This document shows positions 1 through 10,375 of a stretch of 64,000 bases of DNA, piece after piece; position 1 is the stretch's first letter; every line of letters starts with the position of its first letter. The position numbers and the translations under genes are program-made. This stretch comes from Dehalococcoidia bacterium (GTDB taxonomy: Bacteria; Chloroflexota; Dehalococcoidia; Lucifugimonadales; Lucifugimonadaceae). The notes beneath the pieces were generated by a model that saw only the letters and a program-made list of their open reading frames with translations, had not been told where the DNA came from and searched no databases. The DNA lies in the NCBI GenBank assembly GCA_026421185.1, contig JAPKCH010000006.1:1-64000 (forward strand), read 5' to 3'.

Positions 1-129
1 GTCTTCGTCGACTTGCTCGCGCATCCCAGAGTGTTAGTGGCTATCGACACATAAAAGTAAAGAATCTTTCAGATGACGAACGAAATCGATTACAGTCAGT
101 GGTCGGTGAAGGCTTAGACCCGAGCGTAG

Positions 130-459
130 CTACGCCCCGGCGGTTGGTGTTGTTTCGTCATGGCCTTCGTGGAGGGTGGCGTCGTTATGGGTGAACACAC
201 CGAGGTCACGACCTTGATGTACGTGGACTACGAGGTCTTCTCGTTCGATTCCAACGGCGTCGGTGAGGTCTTCGTCGACCATCGACATAAGCTCTTGGAT
301 TGATTCTTGAGTTTGAGATTCCGAAACAATCATTGTTCCGTGAACCAAGCCCGGTACGAAATGTAGGTCAAGCCGTCCTACAGGTTTACCGTCTTCCAGA
401 ATGGTGTAGCACTCACCTGTGGGTGTGCGGACTTCTCGTTCAAAGTAAAAAGTTGCCAT
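130..459 (-). CDS. hypothetical protein (start trimmed to MATFYFEREVRTPTG)
   Basis: ORF track; internal ATG at 457-459 lies just downstream of the proA stop; conserved-looking sequence, no family recognised. Confidence 0.6.
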   Translation of the reverse strand: MATFYFEREVRTPTGECYTILEDGKPVGRLDLHFVPGLVHGTMIVSESQTQESIQELMSMVDEDLTDAVGIEREDLVVHVHQGRDLGVFTHNDATLHEGHDETTPTAGA

Positions 460-466
460 TGTGCTG

Positions 467-1741
467 TTATCTGACCTGCCCCTGACCGCGGACTTTCCAC
501 TTGTAAGTGGTAATTTCCTTGAGTCCCATTGGGCCACGAGCATGGAGTTTGTTGGTTGATATTGCAACTTCAGCACCTAGACCAAATTGGGCACCGTCGT
601 TGAAGTAGGTCGATGTGTTTGCAAATACTGCGCCAGAATCTACTTCGTTTAGGAATTGTTCAATAGCTTCGGTGTTTTCCGAAATGATAGCCTCGGAATG
701 TTTCGATCCGAACTCGGCAATGTGTTCCATTGCTTCTTCCATTGAATCCACAATTTTCACTGAAGCGATTAGCGCCAAAAATTCAGTTCCGAAGTCGTCG
801 GACTGTGCAGAAGATACTTTAGCGCCATCGACGACTGCGCCCATGATGCTCATGGCACGGCCATCGACACGAAGTTCGATATCGTGAAGACCAAACTCAA
901 ATGCGAGGCTGGGCAAGAATTCTCGAGCGACGCCTTGATGGACCAATATGGTGTCCAGGGCGTTGCAGACAGTTGGGCGTTTTGCTTTGGCGTTTACGAC
1001 GATCTTGAGAGCGCTATCGAGATTGGCGTCGGCATCGATATATGTGTGGCAAACGCCGACTCCGCCGGTGATGGCTGGCATCTTGGCATTTTGGCCGACA
1101 AATTTTACGAGTTCCGCACTTCCACGAGGAATCATAAGATCGATTGAATCGTCCATTTCTAGCATTTCTTTTACGAGTGCTCGATCGGTTGATTCGACAA
1201 ACTGAACTGCGCCGCGTGGAATACCAACTTCTTCAATAGCGTTTTTCACGATGCCCGCTAGGACGGTGTTAGTGAGGATGCATTCCTTGCCGCCACGAAG
1301 AACAACGCCGTTGCCTGATTTGAGGCATAGCGTTGCAATGTCGATCGTGACGTTAGGTCGGCTTTCATAAATCACACCGATCACGCCGAGTGGAACACGT
1401 ACTTGTTCAAGATTGAGACCGTTTGGGAGGTCTCGTTTTTCAAGAGTCTCCCCAATTGGGTCTTCGAGTGCTGCTATATTTCGAGCAGCATCGGCCATGT
1501 CTTTGACACGTGCGTTGTTGAGTGTCATTCGATCCATCATGTGGAAATCGAGACCGTAACGCTTGGCTGTTTCGAGATCTTGTTCGTTCGCTCGGAGTAT
1601 CGATTTACGGTTTGCTTCTATGGATTCGGCAATTCCGATGAGAGCGGCGTTTTTTACTTCGGTGGAAGTCGCAGCTAGTCGGCGGGCAGCTGTACTCGCT
1701 GCTTTGCCTTGCTCTTGAATTGTTGGTGAAGTGAGAGTCAT
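467..1741 (-). CDS. proA: glutamate-5-semialdehyde dehydrogenase
   Basis: GVIGVIYESRPNVTIDIATLCLKSGNGVVLRGGKE and GPMGLKEITTYKW motifs; adjacent to proB. Confidence 0.97.
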   Translation of the reverse strand: MTLTSPTIQEQGKAASTAARRLAATSTEVKNAALIGIAESIEANRKSILRANEQDLETAKRYGLDFHMMDRMTLNNARVKDMADAARNIAALEDPIGETLEKRDLPNGLNLEQVRVPLGVIGVIYESRPNVTIDIATLCLKSGNGVVLRGGKECILTNTVLAGIVKNAIEEVGIPRGAVQFVESTDRALVKEMLEMDDSIDLMIPRGSAELVKFVGQNAKMPAITGGVGVCHTYIDADANLDSALKIVVNAKAKRPTVCNALDTILVHQGVAREFLPSLAFEFGLHDIELRVDGRAMSIMGAVVDGAKVSSAQSDDFGTEFLALIASVKIVDSMEEAMEHIAEFGSKHSEAIISENTEAIEQFLNEVDSGAVFANTSTYFNDGAQFGLGAEVAISTNKLHARGPMGLKEITTYKWKVRGQGQVR

Positions 1742-1785
1742 CGTTGATAGTTTAAATATTTTAAGTGACGAGTATGAAATTTCAG

Positions 1786-2925
1786 CTAAGGCAGCGCTAG
1801 ATTATTTCGGTGTACTACTTCGGCTCCATAGTAGTGGCCGATAAGGTCAGGCAGTGCTTTTGAATTTGCACCTTTTATTAGTTCGACATCGGTAGATGGG
1901 TAGGAAGTTAGTCCCCATCCGATAGTTGTTCCATCGATTTCCGTAACTTCAATGATATCGCCTCGTTTGAACGGGCCGGAAACAGAGACTATGCCAATTG
2001 GTAGCAAACTGTTCCCATTGTTCTTGAGTGCGTTCGATGCGCCGGCGTCGACAGCGACGCTGCCGCGGTGTTCGGAACGTCCGGTGAGAATCCAACGTTT
2101 TCGGCTTTCACGGCGTGAGACTTCGGATACGAACCGAGTGCCAATTTCAGCACCATTACAGATAGATTCGAGCACATTTTTTATGCGACCCGATGCGATA
2201 ACCATTGGTATACCGGAATCCATTGAAATGCGTGCTGCTTCGAGTTTGCTCACCATTCCACCACTGCCTTGCAGATCGTGAGGACCACGGGCTGCTTTTT
2301 CGATTTTTGAATCGATCTTCGTGACTAATGAAATTAGTTCAGAATTTGGGTCGATATGTGGGTCGGTGGTGTGAAGGCCGTCCATATCGCCTAAAAGAAC
2401 TAGGAGGTCGGCATCGACGGTGTTTGCGATCATCGCCGAGAGTCGGTCGTTGTCTCCGTAAACTTCTCCCGCTAGTTCTTCCACCGCGACTACGTCGTTC
2501 TCGTTCATGATCGGTACAGCGCCGATCGATAGCAAGGCATCGAGGGTGTTGCGTACATTGAGGTAGCGAGAACGACTTTGCAGGTCGCCACGTGAGATGA
2601 GTGCTTGCGCTACTTCGACGTTGAGTTCGGAAAATAACTTCTCAAAGGTCATCATTAGCTGAGGTTGGCCGAGCGCTGCTAAGGCTTGTCGATATGCGAC
2701 AGTGCCCCGTTGAAGCTTGTTTTTACCTGGCGTTCGGGAAAGAGATTCGCGCCCTGCAGCAACCGCCCCAGAACTTACTATCAACACTTCAATGCCAGAG
2801 GCTTTCACAGCGGCTATTTGTCGAAATATATTGTCAATAGTTTTAAGGTCGAGCGAATCCTTCCCACCGGTAAGCAGGTTGGTTCCGAGCTTTACAACTA
2901 TTCGTTTAGGGCGCTTGATTTCCAT
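1786..2925 (-). CDS. proB: glutamate 5-kinase with C-terminal PUA domain
   Basis: RIVVKLGTNLLT N-terminus, IPIMNENDVVAVEE-like and GDNDRLSAMIA motifs; PUA-like C-terminus. Confidence 0.97.
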   Translation of the reverse strand: MEIKRPKRIVVKLGTNLLTGGKDSLDLKTIDNIFRQIAAVKASGIEVLIVSSGAVAAGRESLSRTPGKNKLQRGTVAYRQALAALGQPQLMMTFEKLFSELNVEVAQALISRGDLQSRSRYLNVRNTLDALLSIGAVPIMNENDVVAVEELAGEVYGDNDRLSAMIANTVDADLLVLLGDMDGLHTTDPHIDPNSELISLVTKIDSKIEKAARGPHDLQGSGGMVSKLEAARISMDSGIPMVIASGRIKNVLESICNGAEIGTRFVSEVSRRESRKRWILTGRSEHRGSVAVDAGASNALKNNGNSLLPIGIVSVSGPFKRGDIIEVTEIDGTTIGWGLTSYPSTDVELIKGANSKALPDLIGHYYGAEVVHRNNLALP

Positions 2926-3132
2926 CTATTGTCGATTGTGGACCAATATGTAGCGTAGTAGCCAAAATATTACTGGTTATTTTGTAACGTAGGCGGCCCT
3001 CAGTGCTAGCATGGAACAACACCAAGGTCGTCGAATTTTGTTCGATGGTCCTTTAGTTGAGTTGGAGCGGTGTTGGTTACGGTTCGTAGCCAAGTGAACG
3101 CAGGTCATAAAAATGGGTATACGGGAATCTGA

Positions 3133-6100
3133 ATGAGCCTGTCCGGGTTGCTCCCACTGCTTGGCGAAACCGAGCAGTTTACGGCGCTTCTAAATAGCCT
3201 CCGTGCTCCAAGAGCACAGGCGGCAGTGATATCACCAGACCCTGCCACCGAATGTACGGTGGCGACACTTTGGCGGGAATCTGACGCGCCTGTTTTCGTT
3301 TTGACTCCGAATCCTGAATCGGCTCGACGACTTCACGATCGCCTGTTTACTTGGCTTGGTGACGACGCTCCGGTATTTCATTTTTCCGAATCGGAAGACA
3401 TACCGTTCGAACGATATGTTCCTGACCGCGGAGCTAGTCACAACCGTCTTCGAGCACTTGCCGCCATGCGTGGTGAAATCAAAGGCGTGAAGCACCCGTT
3501 GATCATTTCATCGGTTAACGCTGCTTCTCAGGCGACTCTTGAACGGTCTGTATTTGATTCATCAACTCATACTCTCAGCATCCGTAATCGCATAAAGCTT
3601 GAGCCGCTGATTCGTCAGTGGGTCGAGATGGGTTACGTTAATGAACCCACAGTAGAAATTCCCGGAACGTTCTCACGTCGAGGTGGAATTCTAGATATCT
3701 TCCCGGTTTCATGTGACAGGCCAATTCGGATTGAGCTGTTTGACGATGAAATTGAGAGCATCAGGCATTTTGATTCAAGAACACAGCGATCTGCGGGCAA
3801 GGTTCGTAGCGTAACTATTCCGCCAGCTCTCGAAACATTGCCTCGACTTGCTGATGAAGAGTTGGTGCAAGAACTTCTTGAAAAGATGGATTTGATTGGT
3901 ACTTCGGAAGAAGCTAAACGCCGAATTCCGTCTGAACTGAGTCATGCACTCGAAGGTGAAGTTCTCGACGAGATTTCGTTCTACGCTGGTTTCTTCAACC
4001 TGGGCAACGTTTTTGATTTTTTGCCAGCCGAGAGCTTGATGATCGTATTACGCCCCGGAGCTATCGAGGAGACTGGTCGATCGCAGGATCGCCGTATGGC
4101 AACGTTGCGTGAAGCCAAAGAGAAACGTGGCGATGTTCCGATCGGTTTCGCTCAACCTCATATCGAATGGGGATTCATTTCTGATGCGATCGACGCTCGA
4201 CCTAAACGAGTGAATCTTTCGCCGTGGGGCATAGATTCGGGAGCTCTCCCGAGCGGTTCGATGCCTTTGCCCTTGAAGCTGCCTACTCTGGTAAGTGGCG
4301 GGGTTGATACAGTATTGGAAGTTTTTCGTAAGAGAATTCCCGAGAAGAAGCGTACGGTTGTAATTACAAATCATGCACAGCGCTTCCATGAACTGGCTGA
4401 AGAAGCTGGTGTCGAAACTAGTTTGGTAAAGACGGTTGAGACTGCTCCCGAACCCGGAGAAATCCACGTTGTAGCGGGGCATTTGCTTTCTGGATTTTCA
4501 ATTGAAACCGCGGATGGGTCTGAGGTTTCGATTTTGAGTGATGCCGAAGTATTCGGGATTCAAAAAGAACGCCGTCGAGTGCGAAAGCGTCCGATTCGAA
4601 AGGGGCCAGCGCTCGAACAATTGAAGCCGGATTCCTACGTGGTTCACGTTGAACACGGCGTGGCTAAATTTATTGGCACGGAGGTGATGGGTGCTGAGGG
4701 TCAAGAATATCTTGTTCTTGAGTACGCGGAAGACGACAAGCTTTATGTTCCAACCGAGCACTTGGATCGACTTCAACTTTACCACGGCACGGCCGACGCC
4801 TCACCTAAGCTAACTCGCCTTGGTTCACAGGAGTGGAGCAAAGCTCGGGCAAGAGCGAAGAAGGCTACTGAGCAACTTGCTGGTGAGCTGATAGCTCTGT
4901 ACGCATCTCGTAAGGTTGCGACTGGATTCGCCGCCATTCCAGATACACCGTGGCAAGATTCTTTCGAAGCCAGCTTCCCGTTTGAAGAAACTCCTGATCA
5001 GTTGACCACTATCGAGGCAGTGAAGTCCGATATGGAGTCGATCCAGCCGATGGACCGACTGGTTTGTGGTGACGTTGGTTACGGTAAGACTGAAATCGCA
5101 CTGAGAGCCGCGTTTAAGGCTGTTCAATCGGGGCGCCAGGTTGCAATTCTCGTACCGACAACCGTTCTTGCTCAGCAGCATCTCGTGACGTTTAAAGAGC
5201 GGCTTGATCCGTTCCCTGCTTCCGTCGAGATGCTTTCACGGTTCCGAAGTGATAAGCAGTTGAAGCAGACGGTTGCGAATATTGAAAGCGGAAGTGCTGA
5301 TATCGTGATCGGCACTCATCGGTTGCTGCAAAAAGATGTTCGATTCAAAAATCTTGGACTTGTAATCATCGATGAAGAGCACAAGTTCGGCGTGACGCAC
5401 AAAGAACGATTGAAGCAGATGCGTACTCAGGTCGACGTGATGACGTTGAGTGCTACGCCGATTCCTCGTACGCTTCACATGTCACTTGCAGGTGTTCGAG
5501 ATATGAGCACCATTGAAACGCCGCCGGAAGAACGTTTGCCGATCAAGACGTATGTTTCGGAAGAGAGTGACGATCTCACTCGTGAGGCTATCTTGAGAGA
5601 ACTGGATCGTGGTGGTCAGGTTTTCTATTTGCACAATCGTGTCAAAGACATTGAGCTCGTAGCAAACAAGCTTCAGAAACTTGTTCCCGAAGCCAATGTT
5701 CAGATTGGTCACGGACAGATGCCTGAAGACGAACTTGAAAATGTCATGGCAGCGTTTGATCGCCATGAATTCGACGTTCTTCTTTGCACAACGATTATTG
5801 AATCGGGAGTCGATCTGCCCAATGCGAACACGCTGATCGTTGATCGAGCAGATATGTTTGGTCTGTCTCAGCTGTATCAGATACGTGGACGAATTGGTCG
5901 TGGAGCGAACCGGGCGTATGCCTACCTGATGGTTCCTCGTGCGAAGGCTTTGACCGAACAGGCTGAACAACGTTTGAATACGATTCTCGCAGCGACGGAG
6001 CTCGGCGCTGGCTACCAAATTGCCCTACGTGATCTCGAAATTCGAGGCATCGGTAACTTGCTTGGCGCAGAGCAGTCGGGTCAGATTTCAGCCATTGGGT

Positions 6101-6714
6101 TCGATCTATATACGAAGCTTCTATCCGAAGCTGTTCGAAAGTTGAAAGAATCGGAGAATAACGGTAAGCCGGTTGAACCTGCTCCACCTGAATTCTCAAC
6201 TGTTCGAGTGGATATCGGAATCGATGCACGCATCCCCGATAGCTACATCGAAGATCTTGGTCAGAGGCTCGAGATTTATCAACGCCTTGCACGTATGCAA
6301 AGCTCACAAGAGATTAACGATATTGACGAAGAGATTCGCGATCGATTTGGTCCTATGCCGACTCATGTGAAACTGTTGATGAAATCGACGCACATACGAA
6401 TTCTGGCGGAAGCTGCCGGTATCGAACTTATCAGTGCTAAAAAATCTCGATCCACTATGACTCTTAAGCAGCCGACTGGTGGGGCGCGAGAGCTTCTTCA
6501 GAAGCAGTTGGGCTTGGGCGTTGACGTTGGTCACATGCAGATTCACGTCGATATCGACAGAGATGAGCCTGATTGGATCGAGGAGCTAATGGCTGTTATG
6601 GATCAGCTGAAGATGTTCCAAGAGCGAATGATTCAGATAATGGAAATGGCTATGGCTGCGAGTATGAGTGAAGACTCTGGATCGTCACCGATGAGCGCGG
6701 CTAACGTTGGCTAG
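3133..6714 (+). CDS. mfd: transcription-repair coupling factor Mfd
   Basis: 1193 aa; RID domain (YVVHVEHGVAKFIG), VCGDVGYGKTEIALRAAFKA Walker A, IDEEHKFGV, TRCF C-terminal domain. Confidence 0.98.
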   Translation: MSLSGLLPLLGETEQFTALLNSLRAPRAQAAVISPDPATECTVATLWRESDAPVFVLTPNPESARRLHDRLFTWLGDDAPVFHFSESEDIPFERYVPDRGASHNRLRALAAMRGEIKGVKHPLIISSVNAASQATLERSVFDSSTHTLSIRNRIKLEPLIRQWVEMGYVNEPTVEIPGTFSRRGGILDIFPVSCDRPIRIELFDDEIESIRHFDSRTQRSAGKVRSVTIPPALETLPRLADEELVQELLEKMDLIGTSEEAKRRIPSELSHALEGEVLDEISFYAGFFNLGNVFDFLPAESLMIVLRPGAIEETGRSQDRRMATLREAKEKRGDVPIGFAQPHIEWGFISDAIDARPKRVNLSPWGIDSGALPSGSMPLPLKLPTLVSGGVDTVLEVFRKRIPEKKRTVVITNHAQRFHELAEEAGVETSLVKTVETAPEPGEIHVVAGHLLSGFSIETADGSEVSILSDAEVFGIQKERRRVRKRPIRKGPALEQLKPDSYVVHVEHGVAKFIGTEVMGAEGQEYLVLEYAEDDKLYVPTEHLDRLQLYHGTADASPKLTRLGSQEWSKARARAKKATEQLAGELIALYASRKVATGFAAIPDTPWQDSFEASFPFEETPDQLTTIEAVKSDMESIQPMDRLVCGDVGYGKTEIALRAAFKAVQSGRQVAILVPTTVLAQQHLVTFKERLDPFPASVEMLSRFRSDKQLKQTVANIESGSADIVIGTHRLLQKDVRFKNLGLVIIDEEHKFGVTHKERLKQMRTQVDVMTLSATPIPRTLHMSLAGVRDMSTIETPPEERLPIKTYVSEESDDLTREAILRELDRGGQVFYLHNRVKDIELVANKLQKLVPEANVQIGHGQMPEDELENVMAAFDRHEFDVLLCTTIIESGVDLPNANTLIVDRADMFGLSQLYQIRGRIGRGANRAYAYLMVPRAKALTEQAEQRLNTILAATELGAGYQIALRDLEIRGIGNLLGAEQSGQISAIGFDLYTKLLSEAVRKLKESENNGKPVEPAPPEFSTVRVDIGIDARIPDSYIEDLGQRLEIYQRLARMQSSQEINDIDEEIRDRFGPMPTHVKLLMKSTHIRILAEAAGIELISAKKSRSTMTLKQPTGGARELLQKQLGLGVDVGHMQIHVDIDRDEPDWIEELMAVMDQLKMFQERMIQIMEMAMAASMSEDSGSSPMSAANVG

Positions 6715-7045
6715 CTAGTATGAATTACGTTGCCATTCCCTATCTGGAGCGGAAATGAACTTTTGCTCAAGTGAATTCGCTGAATATTCGATCTTTGTAG
6801 ATTCATCTGAACTATTTTTATTATCTAATGGCATGTCATTGGGATAACGCGTACGATCGTACTTCTGCGATTGTTGCAGGAATAATCTCTGTGCTTATGG
6901 CGCGTTTTTCGATACTAATATCATTACAAATAGTTCCATTGGTTGAAACACTCAGTGCATGATAGAGAAATGCTGATTTGTTTCAGATGCCGGTACGGAA
7001 TTTAGGCTGTATCGGGCAACTAAGTGTGATCGGGTAATTCGTGAT

Positions 7046-7609
7046 ATGACTGACCAACAGAATAGTTATTTCCAGCAGGTAAAAGCATCTGGGCGTATGT
7101 TCGGTTTTTTAGGACTTCTGCTCGGTGTTACAGCTGGTGCTCTGACAGGGGTTGCCGTGAAGGGCTTGATAGGTGACCCGCTTGTAACAGGAAGCGGAGC
7201 TGCGGCGTTTTATGGGACGTTCGGTATCAGTTCACTGATGACGATGTTCGTGATGTTGAATTACCTTGCCATGAGCTTGCGTATTTCGAGTGAGAAGCTC
7301 GATATTCGTTTGGGCATTAAGGGCTCAGAGGTGGAGATTGCTGACATCAAGGCAGTTCGTATCGCCGATCCGAAGTCGAGAATGACTCGTGCTGTTGCTC
7401 AGACAAGGCCCAATATACGCAGCATCGCAAAAATGTGGAGCGTACTAGGTGTGAAGACGGGCATTGAGATTGATATCCAAAATGACGTAGATTCCGGTAA
7501 ATCCAAAACCGTGACATGGTTTATTGCATCGAATGATCCGGAAAAGTTGAACGAACGACTCAGTTCAGTGGTTTCCGTTACGTGTGAAAGCCCAGAAAAG
7601 ACTGCGTAG
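7046..7609 (+). CDS. hypothetical membrane protein
   Basis: 187-aa ORF with two hydrophobic segments. Confidence 0.6.
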   Translation: MTDQQNSYFQQVKASGRMFGFLGLLLGVTAGALTGVAVKGLIGDPLVTGSGAAAFYGTFGISSLMTMFVMLNYLAMSLRISSEKLDIRLGIKGSEVEIADIKAVRIADPKSRMTRAVAQTRPNIRSIAKMWSVLGVKTGIEIDIQNDVDSGKSKTVTWFIASNDPEKLNERLSSVVSVTCESPEKTA

Positions 7610-7624
7610 ACGGCAGCCGTCTAG

Positions 7625-8680
7625 TTACAACAGTCGGCGTTTGCTGCCGACTGTGTACTGCTCAGTAGCGATATTTAGCGCCGTTATCTCATCGTTCGAC
7701 AACTTCCATGTCATGGCTGATGCGTTGTCGACTGCCTGAATTGCAGATTTAGCGCCGGGTATAGGTAATGTGTTCTGCTGAATTAGCCAGTTCAGAGCCA
7801 CCTGAGAAACCGACACATCGTGAACATCTGAAATATCGTTCATTAGGGCTATCAACGGCGGCAATAGTTTTAGCCTTTTTTGTGCCCATCGCCATCTGCG
7901 AAGCAGTGGTGGAGGATTGTCAGTACGGTACTTTCCTGTGAGTAAGCCCTCCGCTAGTGGTCCGTACGAAATCACTGAAATATCTAAATCACGACATGCT
8001 CCGAGTACGCCGTTGGATTCGACCATTCGATTCAGCAGGCTGTATCCAACTTGATTTGAGGCCAAAACGACACCTTTTCGATCAAGTAACTCGTGAGCAC
8101 GTTTAGTTTGGTCGGCGGAAAAATTCGATACGCCTACAGCTTTGATAAGGCCATCTTGAGTGGCGTCGGCTAGTGCTTCGACCCAGTATTCAAAGCTTCG
8201 AGGTCGGAATGGGAAGTGAATCTGGTAGAGGTCGATCGTTTCGCAATTGAGTCGCTTCAGGCTGGCTTTCAGAGCACGACGAAATGATGTGCGATGCCAT
8301 CGCCACGGATAGGGAAAGAATTTTGTGGCGAGTATGGGCCGAGATGAAATCGTATTTGCAGCATCGTTTGAGCTATCACGCAGCATGGCGATGATTCGTT
8401 CTGAGCGACCACGTCCGTAAATTTCGGCAGTGTCGAACCAGTTGATTCCGTGTTCAATGCTCGCTGAATAAGCGTGAGCGAGATCTTCATCGGTATACGA
8501 ACGTCCGTAGCCCCAGTAGAAAGCTCCGCCCCATTGCCATGTGCCTGTGCCAACTAGGCTGACTTTTAGATCGGACCGTCCAAGTTGTACAAGCTTTGAG
8601 GGTGCTGATTCTGGCTGGCTAGAGGTTGATTGTTCGGTGCTCACGGTCACAAGGTTACGGACTATCACGTGATTTGGCAT
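7625..8680 (-). CDS. aldo/keto reductase
   Basis: GTGTWQWGG, WFDTAEIYGRGRSE, LYQIHFP, AVGVSNFS motifs. Confidence 0.93.
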   Translation of the reverse strand: MPNHVIVRNLVTVSTEQSTSSQPESAPSKLVQLGRSDLKVSLVGTGTWQWGGAFYWGYGRSYTDEDLAHAYSASIEHGINWFDTAEIYGRGRSERIIAMLRDSSNDAANTISSRPILATKFFPYPWRWHRTSFRRALKASLKRLNCETIDLYQIHFPFRPRSFEYWVEALADATQDGLIKAVGVSNFSADQTKRAHELLDRKGVVLASNQVGYSLLNRMVESNGVLGACRDLDISVISYGPLAEGLLTGKYRTDNPPPLLRRWRWAQKRLKLLPPLIALMNDISDVHDVSVSQVALNWLIQQNTLPIPGAKSAIQAVDNASAMTWKLSNDEITALNIATEQYTVGSKRRLL

Positions 8681-8689
8681 TGATACCGG

Positions 8690-10279
8690 TTGAATACTGG
8701 CTTAGTCTTCCGGCAGTTAGTAGCGAATCTAAATTGTGCCCCAACGAACGGCGCAATTCTGCAGTGCCATCGGAGAGCTACGTTGCCATCAGATAAAAAG
8801 CGACCCAATATTGTTTTCTTGTTCCCTGATCAATTCAGGGCAGATTTCGCAGGCTTCAACGGTGCGGATTGGTTGCAAACGCCGAATATCGATTCTATTG
8901 CCGAGAATGGTGTGAGATACACGAATTCGTTCTCAGCATCGCCGATATGTGTTCCGGCTCGCACGGCTCTGCTGACCGGAATGAACGCGATGCGTAACGG
9001 CGTGACCGGAAATTTGCACAATTTGCGTGCCGATTGGAGAGATGCAGGGTTAAGAACTTGGCCAGAAATTCTTGCCGAGAACGGCTACTACACCGCCGGT
9101 ATCGGAAAGATGCATTTTTATCCGTGGGATGAGCGACGTGGATTCCAGTACCGGGTTATTTGTGAAGATAAGCGCTGGTTGGAAGTTCGCGACGACTACT
9201 TTCACTACTTGAAGCGTCACGGCTTGAAGAAGCTGCACGGCAACGAGATGCCGGGTTACCACGAGAACAAGGGAGCCGTTATTCACGACATTCCGTGGGA
9301 GCATTCTTGGGACAGGTTCGTGGGTTCCGAGGCTGTGAAATTTATTGGTGACTACGGCGCCGATCAACCGTTTGCGATGATGGTTGGGTTCCCTGGACCT
9401 CACTGCCCATACGACCCGGATGAACGTTTCTTGGAAGGCATCGACGAGTCGAAGATTCCAGAGGCTGCGCCTGAAGTGCCGGGGCATACGCCAAAGTTGA
9501 GGCAGGGCAATATCGATGGCAATGTTCGTCCATGGAATGGAGTCGATTACACTGAGTTTCCTGATGACATGAAGCACACCGTTCGCAAGCACTATTCTGG
9601 ATTAGTCCAGCAGATCGATTTTGAAGTCGGTGAAATTCTCGATGCCCTTCGTAAGAAAGGTCTTCTCGAAAAAACCTATGTAGTATTGGCTTCCGATCAC
9701 GGTGACTACCTTGGTGATCACAACATGATCGGCAAGGCGTCGTTCTACGAATCGGCCATTCGGGTGCCGATGGTTGCGATGGGGCCCGGGATCGAAGCAG
9801 GTCAGACGCAAGAAGGATTGGTTGAACTTCGTGATTTGACTGCGACGATGTTGAGCTGGGCAGGGATCGAGCAGCCGGCTTGGTACGACGCACAACCCCT
9901 GCCGGGTAACGGAATGCCCGGTAAAGATGGCCGGGAGAATATTTTCGGCCTGCTTGGTGACGGCTGGATGAATTTTGACGGTCGTTACAAGCTACATAAA
10001 TACCGTACTGGTGAATCGCTATTGTTCGACATGCTGAATGATCATCAGGAGCAGGTAAATCTATTTAAAAATCCTGAATTCGCTGACATTGTGCGTCGGT
10101 TAGAAATCGAGCTGACACAGGAACTAATGGCGTCTATCGAAGGATCAATGGATGATCGTTTGGCGCAGAACGGCGATATGTCACAGGATCCGACGTTCGG
10201 GTACGAAAGCTGGAACCGACCTTGGCCGAATTCGCCTAGAACTAGCGAGGCGACGTATGAGAAGCCAGCGCGTGGTTAG
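8690..10279 (+). CDS. sulfatase (type I, Cys-type); true start may be TTG at 8783
   Basis: RPNIVFLFPDQFRADF and FGly consensus ICVPARTALLTG; DHGDYLGDH. Confidence 0.93.
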   Translation: MNTGLVFRQLVANLNCAPTNGAILQCHRRATLPSDKKRPNIVFLFPDQFRADFAGFNGADWLQTPNIDSIAENGVRYTNSFSASPICVPARTALLTGMNAMRNGVTGNLHNLRADWRDAGLRTWPEILAENGYYTAGIGKMHFYPWDERRGFQYRVICEDKRWLEVRDDYFHYLKRHGLKKLHGNEMPGYHENKGAVIHDIPWEHSWDRFVGSEAVKFIGDYGADQPFAMMVGFPGPHCPYDPDERFLEGIDESKIPEAAPEVPGHTPKLRQGNIDGNVRPWNGVDYTEFPDDMKHTVRKHYSGLVQQIDFEVGEILDALRKKGLLEKTYVVLASDHGDYLGDHNMIGKASFYESAIRVPMVAMGPGIEAGQTQEGLVELRDLTATMLSWAGIEQPAWYDAQPLPGNGMPGKDGRENIFGLLGDGWMNFDGRYKLHKYRTGESLLFDMLNDHQEQVNLFKNPEFADIVRRLEIELTQELMASIEGSMDDRLAQNGDMSQDPTFGYESWNRPWPNSPRTSEATYEKPARG

Positions 10280-10375
10280 GTAAAGCATGAGATTTGTGAA
10301 TTTGAATGCTGGCATACGATTCCACCCTCGCACAGCCCCCCCGATGTGAGAGGGGGACTATTTTAGGAGTAATAC

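Noticed and set aside
3-182. Open plus-strand frame at the window edge (LRRLARASQSVSGYRHIKVKNLSDDERNRLQSVVGEGLD...)
   Set aside because: Could be the C-terminus of an off-window gene, but it overlaps the 130..459 CDS and no family was recognised.
5482-6307. Long antisense ORFs inside mfd and similar antisense ORFs elsewhere
   Set aside because: Overlap strongly conserved genes on the opposite strand; composition artefacts.
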